From Fuerstiella sp. (lineage in GTDB: Bacteria > Planctomycetota > Planctomycetia > Planctomycetales > Planctomycetaceae), in assembly GCA_029245955.1 (NCBI GenBank), contig JAQWOH010000001.1, positions 49,770-113,769 on the forward strand: a stretch of DNA of 64,000 bases, read 5' to 3'. This document shows, in pieces, positions 1 through 8,968 of this stretch (position 1 is the first letter of the stretch; each line of letters opens with the position of its first letter). The translations under genes and the position numbers were made by a program. The notes beneath the pieces are model-generated. The model searched no databases and was not told the DNA's origin. It saw nothing but the letters and a program-made list of their open reading frames with translations.

Positions 1-13
1 TGAGGGTGTGCGA

Positions 14-1360
14 ATGAGTTTCATACAAAAAAAGTGCGTCTCCCGTCGTACCGCGTTGCGCGGCATGGGCGCTTCGATAGCGCTCCCATTGCTTGACGCA
101 ATGGTTCCGGCGGCGACCGCGGCGCAAAAGACAGCCGCCCGTCCGGTGCGGCGTCTGGGTTATGTTTTCATGCCGATGGGGTGTGACCTCAGTCGCTGGA
201 AGCCAACCGGTGAGGACCTGCACGGCGAGCTGCCCCCGATATTAAGTCCGCTTGCTCCCGTGCAGAAGCAAGTGACCGTAATCAGCGATCTTGAATTGGC
301 AAACGCCTATCCAGGGTCCCACGCGACATCAAACTCAGCGTTCCTCAGTGCCGCCACGGCGAAGCATACCGAAAGCACAGATTACTTTTTGGGGACAACC
401 GCCGATCAGATCGCGGCGAAGCAGATAGGACAGTCAACACAGTTGCCGTCGATGGAACTGTCGATGGACCTGATGCAGACGGTTGGTCAATGTGACAACG
501 GCTACGCCTGTGTGTACCAGAATAATCTTTCATGGTCCTCACCCACGACTCCGCTTCCGTCTGAGGCGCATCCGCGAGTCGTATTCGAAAACATGTTCGG
601 TGAAGGGGGCAGCGCTGCTGAACGCAGCGCTGAGCTGCAGAAGAAGGCCAGTCTGCTGGATTGGGTCACCGAAGATATTGCTCGACTAAAACGAGAAGTC
701 GGCGCTGGCGACCGAAACAGAATCAATCAGTATCTGGAGTCCGTGCGTGAAGTAGAGCGGCGGATTCAGAAATCCGAAGCAGACGCGACCGACAATAAAT
801 TACCCGATCTGGATCGGCCGTTGGGCGTGCCCGCGTCGTATGGTGATCACGCTCGCCTGATGTTTGATCTCCAGGTACTGGCGATGCAGGCCGATATTAC
901 GCGAGTGACCACGTTTCAACTGGCTCGTGAAACCAGCAATCGCAGCTACCCCGAGGTGGGAGTTCCGGATTCGCATCATCCACTGTCGCATCACGGCAAT
1001 GATGATGAAAAGATTGCAAGGCTGGCCAAAATCAATCAGTTCCACGTCTCACTGTTTGCCGGCTTTCTGGGGAAACTTGCTGACACTGTGGAAGGTAACG
1101 GCACACTGCTTGATCATTCGCTGCTTCTGTATGGCAGCGGCATGGGTAACCCAAACACGCACGATCATTCCAACCTTCCGATTATTGTGGCAGGCGGAGC
1201 TGCGGGTGCTATGAAAGGTGGTCGACATATTGAATATGGTCGCCAGACACCATTGGCGAATCTGCACCTGACCCTGCTGAATAAGGCGGGAGTCGAAATA
1301 GACGAGTTTGCGGACAGCAACGGGACGGTTGATGAGTTGTTCGAGCCGCTTTCATTGTGA
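14..1360 (+). CDS. DUF1552 family exported protein
   Basis: A Tat-like N-terminus (SRRTALRGMGASIALPLL) is followed by the DUF1552 domain through the rest of about 448 residues, including a 'SHHGNDDEK' stretch near residue 330 and the 'LLYGSGMGNPNTHDHSNLP' block near 380 that are characteristic of the family. DUF1552 proteins are abundant in Planctomycetota, are thought to be exported, and are usually encoded beside a DUF1592/DUF1588/DUF1585 cytochrome-type protein; their biochemical role is unknown. I chose the ATG at 14 because GAGGG at 2-6 sits at ribosome-binding distance; a GTG at 8 is also in frame. The TGA at positions 1-3 is probably the stop of the partner gene cut off by the window edge (inference). 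A second DUF1552 gene lies at 48135-49511. Confidence 0.9.
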   Translation: MSFIQKKCVSRRTALRGMGASIALPLLDAMVPAATAAQKTAARPVRRLGYVFMPMGCDLSRWKPTGEDLHGELPPILSPLAPVQKQVTVISDLELANAYPGSHATSNSAFLSAATAKHTESTDYFLGTTADQIAAKQIGQSTQLPSMELSMDLMQTVGQCDNGYACVYQNNLSWSSPTTPLPSEAHPRVVFENMFGEGGSAAERSAELQKKASLLDWVTEDIARLKREVGAGDRNRINQYLESVREVERRIQKSEADATDNKLPDLDRPLGVPASYGDHARLMFDLQVLAMQADITRVTTFQLARETSNRSYPEVGVPDSHHPLSHHGNDDEKIARLAKINQFHVSLFAGFLGKLADTVEGNGTLLDHSLLLYGSGMGNPNTHDHSNLPIIVAGGAAGAMKGGRHIEYGRQTPLANLHLTLLNKAGVEIDEFADSNGTVDELFEPLSL

Positions 1361-2898
1361 TCCGCATGAGCCAGACGATGAAGAGAACAGAGTTGAAACA
1401 ATACGGCATCGTCGCGATACGAGTCCTGACAGTCTGCACCTTTGGACTGTCGGCAGCATCCGGTCTGAACGTTGATGGAGCTGAACCGATTCTTGCTAAT
1501 GCTGTTGAACAGCAGGACAAGGATGAAATTAAAAAATTGCTGGCGCAGCAGGTTGACGTAAATGCTGCACAGGCGGACGGAATGACAGCCCTGCACTGGG
1601 CGGTCTATCTGGATGATCTGCCGTCAACAGAAGCGATCGTCAGAGCGGATGCACTGGCCGATTGCGAGAACCGTTATGGTGTGACGCCCCTGTCACTTGC
1701 CTGTCGTAATGGCAATTCCAGGATCGTTGAATTATTGCTCGAACACGGAGCGAATCCCAATTCCTCGCTCCTTGGTGGCGAAACCGTGTTGATGACTGCC
1801 GCACGAACCGGACGTGTTGGCCCGGTTCGTGCGCTGCTGTCAAAGGGGGCGGAAGTCAATGCAACAGAAAGAGCAAACCAGACGGCGCTGATGTGGGCCG
1901 CTGCTGAAGGACATGTCGATGTCGTGGACGTCCTGCTGAAAGCAGATGCCAGTTTCGAAACGCCGCTCGAATCCGGATACACTCCCATGATGTTTGCCGT
2001 TCGTGAAGGTCACACTGCAGTCGTCAGGAGATTTCTGAAGGCCGGCGTTGACGTCAATTCAGCGATGCGCCCGAAGCAGAGTTCAGGCAGGAATGTCGAT
2101 AACGGAACATCGCCGTTGATCCTTGCCATCGAAAACGGGCACTTTGAACTTGCCGGGGAACTGCTGATCGCCGGCGCGGATCCCAACGATCAACGGACAG
2201 GGTTCACTCCGCTACACACCATGTCCTGGGTGCGTAAACCGCCCATCGGTGACAATGTCGATGGTGATCCTCCACCCATTGGGTCCGGCAGCCTCACAAG
2301 TCTTCCGTTTGTACGATTACTGGTTGAGCACGGCGCAAACCCCAATTCTCAGAAAGAAAAAAGCGGCGGCAGAGGGAAGTATGGCAGGAAGGGAACGACG
2401 CCCTTCCTGTGTGCTGCGGGCACCGGCGACACCGCATACATGCGCACTCTGCTTGAGTTGGGAGCGGATCCGGAGCTGTGCAACGACACCGGATGGTCTC
2501 CGTTGATGATGGCCGCCGGCATGGGAACCGGCTCCTCCGGGGACTCAGCCGGCACTGAAGTGGAATGCCTGGAAGCTGTGAAATTCCTGATCGAACTCGG
2601 AGCAGACGTCAACGCCGTAGACAGGAATGGAGAAACAGCAATGCATGGCGCGGCATACAAGACGATGCCCGCGGTCGTCAAGTACCTGGCAAAACACGGT
2701 GCGGATATCAGTATCTGGAGCAAGCCGAGCAGGAATGGCAGGATGCCTCTCTGGATTGCTCAGGGGTATCGTGGTGGCGGGAATTTTAAGCCTTCATATG
2801 AAACGGTCGCGGCGATTCGAGAATTGATGATCTCTCACGGCATCACTCCAACGCGACCTCCCAAACAAATACTCGAAAAGGGCTATCGAGCCAATTGA
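1357..2898 (+). CDS. Exported ankyrin-repeat protein
   Basis: About 513 residues, nearly all ankyrin repeats: roughly ten copies of a 33-residue unit, with recognisable pieces such as 'DGMTALHWAV', 'YGVTPLSLACRNG', 'NQTALMWAAAEGHVDVV' and 'NGETAMHGAA'. Longer Gly/Pro-rich inserts interrupt the array near residues 300-345 and 385-400. A hydrophobic signal-peptide-like segment (IVAIRVLTVCTFGLSAASG) follows the basic start, so the protein is probably exported and acts as a protein-binding scaffold. The GTG at 1357 overlaps the stop of the DUF1552 gene by 4 nt (GTGA), suggesting translational coupling; ATGs at 1366 and 1378 are alternatives. Ankyrin proteins next to DUF1552/DUF1592 genes are a common planctomycete arrangement. 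The binding partner cannot be told from sequence. Confidence 0.88.
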   Translation: MIRMSQTMKRTELKQYGIVAIRVLTVCTFGLSAASGLNVDGAEPILANAVEQQDKDEIKKLLAQQVDVNAAQADGMTALHWAVYLDDLPSTEAIVRADALADCENRYGVTPLSLACRNGNSRIVELLLEHGANPNSSLLGGETVLMTAARTGRVGPVRALLSKGAEVNATERANQTALMWAAAEGHVDVVDVLLKADASFETPLESGYTPMMFAVREGHTAVVRRFLKAGVDVNSAMRPKQSSGRNVDNGTSPLILAIENGHFELAGELLIAGADPNDQRTGFTPLHTMSWVRKPPIGDNVDGDPPPIGSGSLTSLPFVRLLVEHGANPNSQKEKSGGRGKYGRKGTTPFLCAAGTGDTAYMRTLLELGADPELCNDTGWSPLMMAAGMGTGSSGDSAGTEVECLEAVKFLIELGADVNAVDRNGETAMHGAAYKTMPAVVKYLAKHGADISIWSKPSRNGRMPLWIAQGYRGGGNFKPSYETVAAIRELMISHGITPTRPPKQILEKGYRAN

Positions 2899-3022
2899 AC
2901 TGGCGGTAGTCGTTCCTTTCGGCACGCGGACTTAAATGGGCCGTCTCGCCACGGGGAAATTCTCAGTGTTTCACTCGAAGTCCGGTCGCAATTTAAGGAA
3001 GTCTGTCCTGCTGGAACGACGC

Positions 3023-4498
3023 ATGGAGATTTCAGTGTGTCCAAGAATCCTGTCGCCGAAGTTGTACACTATGGTGCTGGTGGTGCTGCTGCCAGGCAGC
3101 TGCGCTGCAGCGAAGGACTATTGGGTTTCACCTGACATCGACGTTACGTCCGTCGTTAAGCAGATCTCCGCAGGAGACTCAATCATATTGCAGGACGGTC
3201 TGTGGCATGATGTTGAACTGAAATTTGAGCGACTCCCCGGCACCGGCAAAGATTCAATTTACATTCGTGCGGAAACGGCCGGGCAGGTTGTCTTCACGGG
3301 GCAGAGTCAGCTTCGGCTGTCGGGCAATCACGTCATTGTCTCGGGGCTCGTCTTCCGCAATACGAACGGCGCCAGCGACGTACTGCAACTCAGGAGTCAC
3401 AGCAAACGGCACGCACATAAGTGTCGCGTGACTGATTGTGTGTTTGAGCAGACGTCGGAATCGGAGTCGGGCACAGAATCACGCTGGTTGTCGGTCTACG
3501 GAACAAAGAATCGGGTCGATCACTGTTATTTCGGAGGAAAACGGAATCGTGGTGCAACGCTTGTCGTGTGGGTGAGCGAAGGGGAGGGAGAGCACCGAAT
3601 CGACCACAACTACTTCGGGCCGCGTCCGGTGCTGGGAAGTAACGGCGGCGAAACGATTCGGATCGGTACGAGCGATGTTTCCGACTTCAACTGCAGGACG
3701 CTGGTGGAAGACAATTACTTCCATGAGTGTAATGGAGAGGCCGAGATTGTATCCAACAAGTCCTGTGAAAACACTTATCGCCACAACGTATTCGACGCGT
3801 GTTCCGGTGCGCTGACATTGCGACACGGGCACCGATGCCTGGTCGACAGCAATGTTTTTCTCGGCAGAAGACAGCGTGGAACTGGCGGTGTTCGTGTCAT
3901 CGGACAGAATCATTCAGTGACGAACAACTACTTCGAAGGCCTGCGGGGCGACGCTGAGCGAGCTGCGATCTGTTTGATGAACGGCATCCCGGACGGCCCG
4001 TTGAACGGCTACGCCCCTGTCCGCGAGGCGAGCGTCGTTCACAACACGTTTATTGACTGCAAGGTGACAATGGAAATCGGAGTCGGTGCGGGCCACAGGC
4101 AGTCGGCCGCTCCCGGGGATTGCCGCATCACCCACAACGCATTCCTTCCGGATAAGTGGCCGCTGTTTCGAATCCATGCGGAGCCCTTTAACTTCCTCTG
4201 GGATAGTAACAGACACCAGGTGGGACGCTCTGACAGCAACCAGCATGTTCAGTTTGAGCGAGTTGATCTGAGATTTAAACGCGACTCAGATGGCCTGATG
4301 CGGCCAACCGCAACAGAATCTATTTGCACGGATGTTACATCCGCAGTGAAGAAGGACCTGGATGGACATCCGCGCAGAGACACATCACTGGCTGGTTGTG
4401 ACGACCCGGACACCCCTAAACGCTCACGACCGTCGGCTCTGAGTACAGGGCCAACGTGGAGAGAGTCCGGCGAATCAGGAAATACATCACGATTGTAA
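3023..4498 (+). CDS. Polysaccharide lyase family 6-like (chondroitinase B/alginate lyase) protein
   Basis: A right-handed beta-helix protein resembling PL6 lyases. The catalytic pair of chondroitinase B (a Lys and an Arg 21 residues apart) appears to be conserved: Lys in 'IVSNKSCENTYR' (codon at 3758) and Arg in 'LTLRHGHRC' (codon at 3821), exactly 21 codons apart. The N-terminal 'DYWVSPD...VKQISAGDSIILQDG' block also fits the family. PL6 enzymes cleave uronate-containing polysaccharides by beta-elimination outside the cell. The frame is open from ATG 2936, but the hydrophobic signal segment (MVLVVLLPGSCAAA) sits best behind ATG 3023, so I use that start. The C-terminal 30 residues are charged and low in complexity. 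Alginate and chondroitin/dermatan as substrates cannot be told apart here. Confidence 0.85.
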   Translation: MEISVCPRILSPKLYTMVLVVLLPGSCAAAKDYWVSPDIDVTSVVKQISAGDSIILQDGLWHDVELKFERLPGTGKDSIYIRAETAGQVVFTGQSQLRLSGNHVIVSGLVFRNTNGASDVLQLRSHSKRHAHKCRVTDCVFEQTSESESGTESRWLSVYGTKNRVDHCYFGGKRNRGATLVVWVSEGEGEHRIDHNYFGPRPVLGSNGGETIRIGTSDVSDFNCRTLVEDNYFHECNGEAEIVSNKSCENTYRHNVFDACSGALTLRHGHRCLVDSNVFLGRRQRGTGGVRVIGQNHSVTNNYFEGLRGDAERAAICLMNGIPDGPLNGYAPVREASVVHNTFIDCKVTMEIGVGAGHRQSAAPGDCRITHNAFLPDKWPLFRIHAEPFNFLWDSNRHQVGRSDSNQHVQFERVDLRFKRDSDGLMRPTATESICTDVTSAVKKDLDGHPRRDTSLAGCDDPDTPKRSRPSALSTGPTWRESGESGNTSRL

Positions 4499-5390
4499 GA
4501 ACCACACGAACTGCATCAGCCTTCATCATTGTTGCTGCTGTGTCCTGTCCCGACGTGGAGTTACAGAAGAAAACGAATATCACATGTTCTGTTGTCTGTC
4601 CTCGAATTTCCCAAAGTCCGTAGCCTTTATTCCTGATGAACTGCCGGGAAGCTCCTGTGGTCGATATCTGTCGCGCGAGGACTGCATTGTTGCATCTCAA
4701 TCTGGTTCCGAGCACGCGGGGTTCGTCCTCTCGTCTGCCAAAGCTCCATCCAATCGGCGCGTGGAAACTGACGCATCAGGCAAAGTTCGACTCAAGAAAT
4801 CGATAGTCTGTGGAATGCCATCGTCCGACCGGACGATGGCATTCCACCACGATCCTTCAAGACAACGCGCCGGTCACCGCTGGCCCGCCAGTGCAGTACT
4901 GCAACCGCTTCATCTTTCCGTTACCCGGGCAGGTTGTACCGGTCGTAGGCTCCCTACTGGAGATCCCGAACTGCTATTCCTATCGATCCTGGTCGGATTC
5001 CCAGGCGACGTCGCCCAAACGTAACCTATCTGTTAGTAAATCAGTCGATAAAACCCATTCGACAGCGAGGAACACGGTCGGAGCATCACTTGCCATGCCG
5101 TATACAAATGAACCAACAACAAGAAGACAGGCACAACACGTCAGTCCGTGGCCTGCTGTGGTTGAAGTTATTACGACTTCAGCTGTGCATTACCTGAGCC
5201 GTACGTCTGAGGGAAATCTGGCGAAGTGTGTCGGGGCAGGTTTCAGCGAGTCGAGTGAGTTACAGACCCGCGGTACAGCTTAAGGCGACGTTGGGGGCAT
5301 TGGCATGAGGGCAAAATACACTGTGCCTCAAAGCCTCCAGGCCCGGTCGAAGCATTACGTCGCCGCAACACCTCGGCGTTTCTAATTTCA
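4499..5390. other. Non-coding or decayed stretch, no recognisable gene
   Basis: About 0.9 kb between the PL6-like gene and the broken RedB-like gene. Open frames exist on both strands (for example 4584-5024 and 4810-5283, plus strand), but their translations show no domain, no signal peptide and no convincing start site. The only clear structure is the palindrome at 4810-4847. The next 0.9 kb is a pseudogene stretch, so this is probably also old coding DNA that has decayed beyond recognition. Confidence 0.5.
4810..4847. repeat. 38-nt near-perfect palindrome
   Basis: Two 18-nt arms, GTGGAATGCCATCGTCCG at 4810-4827 and its exact reverse complement at 4830-4847, separated only by AC. As RNA this would be a very stable hairpin with a small loop. 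No T-run follows on either strand, so it does not look like an ordinary intrinsic terminator. It could be a transposon end pair, a protein-binding site or a REP-type element. I see no second copy in the window. Confidence 0.8.
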
Positions 5391-6006
5391 ATGGCAATAG
5401 TGACTTGGCTTGTTCTTGTGCTCCGGGGAGCGTCCTGGATGTGGAACTACGAGACGACTTCCGGGAATCCGCCACGACCGAACAACACTGGCCCGCCGAG
5501 AGTCAACTAAGTTGCGATCCAGATCGCCTAACACCTGTCATATTTGCTCACCCTCATTGCCCGTGCACACGAGCAACGATCGGGGAAGTGGCGCAGATTC
5601 GGGCTCGTCGCCCCGACCTCGTCGATGTCCACGTCGCATTCTTCAGACCACTCATGTTCCCCGTGGGGTGGAAAAAGATCGGTCTCTGGTCCTCTGCCAG
5701 CCATATTGCCGGTGTTCACATAAAATGCGAGCAGGGGGCGTCCAGGCCTGTCAGTTGGGCGCAACGACCGCCGGGGATTCGCTGTTCTATGCGGCAAGTG
5801 GGCAGCTGCTGTTCCCGGGCGGGATTACGGGCTCACGGTGTCATTCAGGTGACAATGCCGGACGTGGTGCCGTTGAGTCGCTCCTGCTGAACGACAACTC
5901 TGGACAGCAACGGCGGGCTCTTGCCTTTGGGTGTCCGTTGCCGGGCCGTATGAAAACTGCGGAACGGAGTGCGAGACATGAGGACTCCGCACACACACAC
6001 ATATAA
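5391..6006 (+). pseudogene. Broken RedB/thioredoxin-like membrane-anchored protein gene
   Basis: Three reading frames each carry one part of what looks like a single protein. From ATG 5391, a membrane anchor (MAIVTWLVLVLRGASWMWNYE). From about 5450 in the frame of 5405, a thioredoxin-like core containing 'FAHPHCPCTRATIGE', whose Cys-Pro-Cys would be the redox motif. From about 5740 in the frame of 5410, the C-terminal part with 'LFYAASGQLLFPGGITGSR' and 'HSGDNAGRGAVESLL'. Read in this order the pieces match, from memory, the RedB-like family of planctomycetes, so at least two frameshifts have broken the gene. Function when intact: presumably a periplasmic thiol-redox protein. The family assignment is from memory of the motif order and should be checked by search. 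Confidence 0.65.
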
Positions 6007-6049
6007 AGTGCCTCGATAGCGACACTTCGCAAAGGGCAGGCGACCTGTA

Positions 6050-6241
6050 CAGGGAAGACTGTCTTGAGATTTTCAACGTACTGACCGGCTGTTTGCGGGA
6101 CTGATGGTGCTGCAGTGGATTGCCCGAATCGCCGCTGCGGTCCGGATATCTCCGCTGACGCGGGGAGGTGTGTACAGCCGGACACACTTTCCCGTCTGGT
6201 CAGCAGTTGTTCCTGGCGGACTGACCTCCCTGCACCGATAG
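6050..6241 (+). pseudogene. Fragment of a membrane sensor (histidine kinase N-terminus)
   Basis: In the frame beginning at 6089 the DNA encodes 'LFAGLMVLQWIARIAAAV', then 'ISPLTRGGVYSRTHFPVW' and 'SAVVPGGLTSLHR', ending at a TAG (6239-6241). This resembles the first transmembrane segments of membrane-bound planctomycete sensor kinases that follow RedB-like genes, in which such a helix pair with a Thr-His motif is typical. The preceding 40 nt carry 'EIFNVLTG' in another frame, suggesting a frameshift near 6085. Nothing of the kinase core remains. The assignment is tentative. Confidence 0.4.
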
Positions 6242-6432
6242 TGCCAGGTCCTCCATCGAATCTGTCCTGAATTTCCAGACGTGGATAGTGTACTGCGGCA
6301 GCAGATTTCCGTGTTCAATTGCACAATTTGCCAAAATATCTTCCTGCCTCAACGCACGTCTCAAGAACGCAACGTAAGTTTTGGATGTGTTTTACTGACC
6401 AGGTTTGACATACACGTGCAGAGGACAGTGAT

Positions 6433-6852
6433 ATGGGATTGAATGTGGAACTGCTTGAGCACAGTTTCGAACTTGTGGCGCCCAAGGGGGAGGCGCTCGT
6501 GGACGTCTTTTACAATCACCTGTTTGAGGATTACCCAGCCGTCCGGCCGCTGTTCGAAGACGTGGATATGCAGGATCAACGGTCCAGACTACTGGCTTCG
6601 CTGGTACTGGTTGTTGCCAATCTCAGAGCACCCGAAGAACTTGCGCCTGCGCTTGAACTGCTTGGCCAGCGCCATACCAAGTACGGTGCCATAGAAGTCC
6701 ACTATCCCGCTGTCGGCGCAACACTGGTGAAGAGTCTTGCCGAAATCGCAGGTGAACACTGGAACGACGAACTTGAGCAGGCGTGGTCTGACGCATATGA
6801 CGAAATATCCGCGATTATGCTGTCGGGAACTGCTGTCGTATCAGCTACCTGA
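6433..6852 (+). CDS. Single-domain globin
   Basis: 139 residues with the globin fold signature of the bacterial haemoglobin/flavohaemoglobin type: helix B with a Tyr at residue 27 in 'DVFYNHLFEDYP' (a likely B10 Tyr that hydrogen-bonds bound ligand), and proximal His81 in 'LLGQRHTKYGAIEVHYPAVG'. No reductase domain follows, so it is a single-domain globin rather than a complete flavohaemoglobin. Expected role: haem-based binding of O2 or NO, either detoxification or sensing. GAGG at 6421-6424 lies at good distance before ATG 6433. A hybrid histidine kinase starts 106 nt downstream on the same strand, which suggests the globin could supply a gas signal to that kinase (inference). Confidence 0.88.
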   Translation: MGLNVELLEHSFELVAPKGEALVDVFYNHLFEDYPAVRPLFEDVDMQDQRSRLLASLVLVVANLRAPEELAPALELLGQRHTKYGAIEVHYPAVGATLVKSLAEIAGEHWNDELEQAWSDAYDEISAIMLSGTAVVSAT

Positions 6853-6958
6853 GGCACGTCGCTGCCAGGGTCTGTTGCATTCATGTGCCGAAGCCTGTCA
6901 GATCGCCATTCTTTTCGAGCACCAGTGAAATGTTGACCCAATGGTAGGGAATCACAGA

Positions 6959-8638
6959 ATGGGTGAGGGAGACCTTCCGAAAATACTGATCGTTGATGAC
7001 CACACGGACGGGCAGCGTCTTATGGAAGAGATGTTGCGCACACTTCCTGCTGAAATTCACAAGGTGTCGAGCGGGACCGAGGCGCTCGGAGTCATCGTGT
7101 GCCACGAGGTCGCCGTCGTGTTGATGGAAGTGCAGGTGTTCGGACTGGATGGATTATCGACGGCCATCGCCATGCAGAGCAATAAGAGTATGCGGCAACC
7201 GCCCATCATTTTTATTACTGAAGCCGGCGGTGATGATGCGACCGAATTCAAAGGATATGAAGCCGGCGCTGTCGATTTCCTCTACAAACCTGTCCACCCG
7301 AGCGTATTGCGGGCCAAGGTCGAAGTGTTTCTAAACCTCTATCGCCTGAGACGCGAGATCAGTAATCAAAACGCTATTCTGGAGGAGCGGGTTGCCCAGC
7401 GGACAGCAGAGTTAAAAACCGCATGTGAGGTCGCCGAAGCAGCCAGCAATGCCAAGGGCGAATTTCTGGCCAATATGAGCCATGAATTACGCACACCCAT
7501 GACCGCCATTCTTGGTTTCACCGATATTCTCCTCAGCAGTCTGACGCAGCCAGAGAATATCGATTCCGCACGTACGGTTAAGGAGAACGGCGAATATCTG
7601 CTCAATCTGATCAACGACATACTTGACCTGTCCAAGATCGAGTCTGGAAACATCGATATAGAACAGATAGAGACGTCTCCCTATCAGATCATTGCCGATG
7701 TTGTCTCATTGATGAACGTCAAGGCAGTGGCAAAAGGACTGTCATTGGACGTTGAGTTCGACAGCCCTGTTCCTGAAACGATTCGTACCGATCCTGTTCG
7801 AATACGTCAGATACTCATCAACATTGTTGGCAATGCCATTAAGTTCACGGAGACCGGGTCGATTCGGCTTATCGCTCGCCTCGTGGATGAATTCGCCGAC
7901 GAACCTAAACTGCAGTTCGACGTGGTCGACACGGGTATCGGGATTCCCGAAGACAAGATCGATAAGATATTCAAACCATTTATTCAGGCCGATGGCTCAA
8001 CAACTCGACTGTTCGGTGGTACCGGGCTCGGACTCTCGATCAGCAAAAGACTGGTCGAACTGCTTGGCGGAAAGTTTTCAGTTTCAAGTACAGTCAACAA
8101 GGGAAGCACGTTTACCATTTCCGTCTCTACCGGTCCGCTGGAAGACGCACGACTCATCCGAAACTCGGCGGAAGCGAAGCTCAGAGTAACTGACAACGAA
8201 CCGTCGGAGATTGACGGCCTTTCTCTTTGCAACCACCGCATCCTCGTCGTCGAGGACGGCGCAGACAATCAACGATTCATCAGCTTCATGCTGGAAAGGG
8301 CCGGAGCAGAGGTCACATTGGCAGACAACGGAAGAATTGGCGCCGATTTGGCAACAGTCGCCAGCTCGGAAGGTCGTCCATTTGATGTGATGCTCATGGA
8401 TATGCAAATGCCGGTGATGGACGGCTATGTGGCTACACGGCAACTGCGAGACAAAGGGTACACTTTACCGATCATCGCCCTGACGGCTCATGCGATGGCA
8501 GCTGACCGCTCAAAATGTATCATTGCCGGGTGTGATGACTACATGAGCAAGCCCATCAGTCGAAAAAGACTCCTTGAACTGGTGGCGAAGTACGCCGCGC
8601 GTACAAACACACCAGAAGCGGCGATAGTGGAGAGCTAG
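6959..8638 (+). CDS. Hybrid histidine kinase, REC-HisKA-HATPase-REC, no membrane segment
   Basis: Cytosolic hybrid kinase of about 559 residues. Numbering from the in-frame ATG at 6941: first receiver about 14-130; coiled-coil linker about 135-170; HisKA with H181 in 'MSHELRTPM'; HATPase_c with N298 in 'NIVGNAIKF', then 'VDTGIGIP' and 'GGTGLGLSI'; second receiver about 430-550 with intact phospho-acceptor D487 in 'LMDMQMPVMDG'. The first receiver keeps its acidic pair ('LIVDD'), Thr ('FITEAGG') and Lys ('LYKPVHP'), but the phospho-acceptor position is Glu63 ('LMEVQVFGLDG', codon GAA at 7127). Asp-to-Glu can mimic phosphorylation in some receivers. I prefer ATG 6959 because AGGGA precedes it. 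No output domain is present, so a partner regulator or phosphotransfer protein is expected elsewhere. Confidence 0.92.
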   Translation: MGEGDLPKILIVDDHTDGQRLMEEMLRTLPAEIHKVSSGTEALGVIVCHEVAVVLMEVQVFGLDGLSTAIAMQSNKSMRQPPIIFITEAGGDDATEFKGYEAGAVDFLYKPVHPSVLRAKVEVFLNLYRLRREISNQNAILEERVAQRTAELKTACEVAEAASNAKGEFLANMSHELRTPMTAILGFTDILLSSLTQPENIDSARTVKENGEYLLNLINDILDLSKIESGNIDIEQIETSPYQIIADVVSLMNVKAVAKGLSLDVEFDSPVPETIRTDPVRIRQILINIVGNAIKFTETGSIRLIARLVDEFADEPKLQFDVVDTGIGIPEDKIDKIFKPFIQADGSTTRLFGGTGLGLSISKRLVELLGGKFSVSSTVNKGSTFTISVSTGPLEDARLIRNSAEAKLRVTDNEPSEIDGLSLCNHRILVVEDGADNQRFISFMLERAGAEVTLADNGRIGADLATVASSEGRPFDVMLMDMQMPVMDGYVATRQLRDKGYTLPIIALTAHAMAADRSKCIIAGCDDYMSKPISRKRLLELVAKYAARTNTPEAAIVES

Positions 8639-8791
8639 TCCACGTCTCCGGTTGTGACACACAGCTCTGGTTCGTAGATACTGACGGCCACTTTCGGGAG
8701 GCGTCAGCGACAAATGTCCCAGTACCATTTAGAATTCTGCACCACAAGATTGGCCGAATTCTCCGGCGCATGTCCCAGAGTAAAGAAGCTG

Positions 8792-8968
8792 ACCTGACCC
8801 CACTAAACGCGACCGGATGTTGAGTGGTGGACTCTGGTTTTGGTCACAGAAGAGGGAGGCATCAAAAGCCACGTAAGCGATTCAAGACAGAACAGATTAT
8901 CCAGAAGCTTCGAGAAGCGGAAGTCCTGCTTTCGCAGGGAAAGGACGTTGCGGCGGCGTGTCGGCAGA
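8792..8968 (+). mobile_element. Left-end remnant of an IS3-family insertion sequence
   Basis: The frame of 8824 encodes 'RKRFKTEQIIQKLREAE' and 'VLLSQGKDVAAACRQI', the standard N-terminus of IS3-family OrfA (helix-turn-helix transposase subunit). It stops after about 40 residues where sulfatase sequence begins. The sequence TGACCTGACCCC near 8792 looks like the terminal inverted repeat of such elements. The expected OrfA start (ATG before CCACGTAAGCG) has lost its T and reads AAAAGCCACG, so even this fragment cannot be translated normally. The rest of OrfA, all of OrfB and the right end are missing, so a deletion must have removed the interior of the element together with the upstream half of the neighbouring gene. 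Confidence 0.75.
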
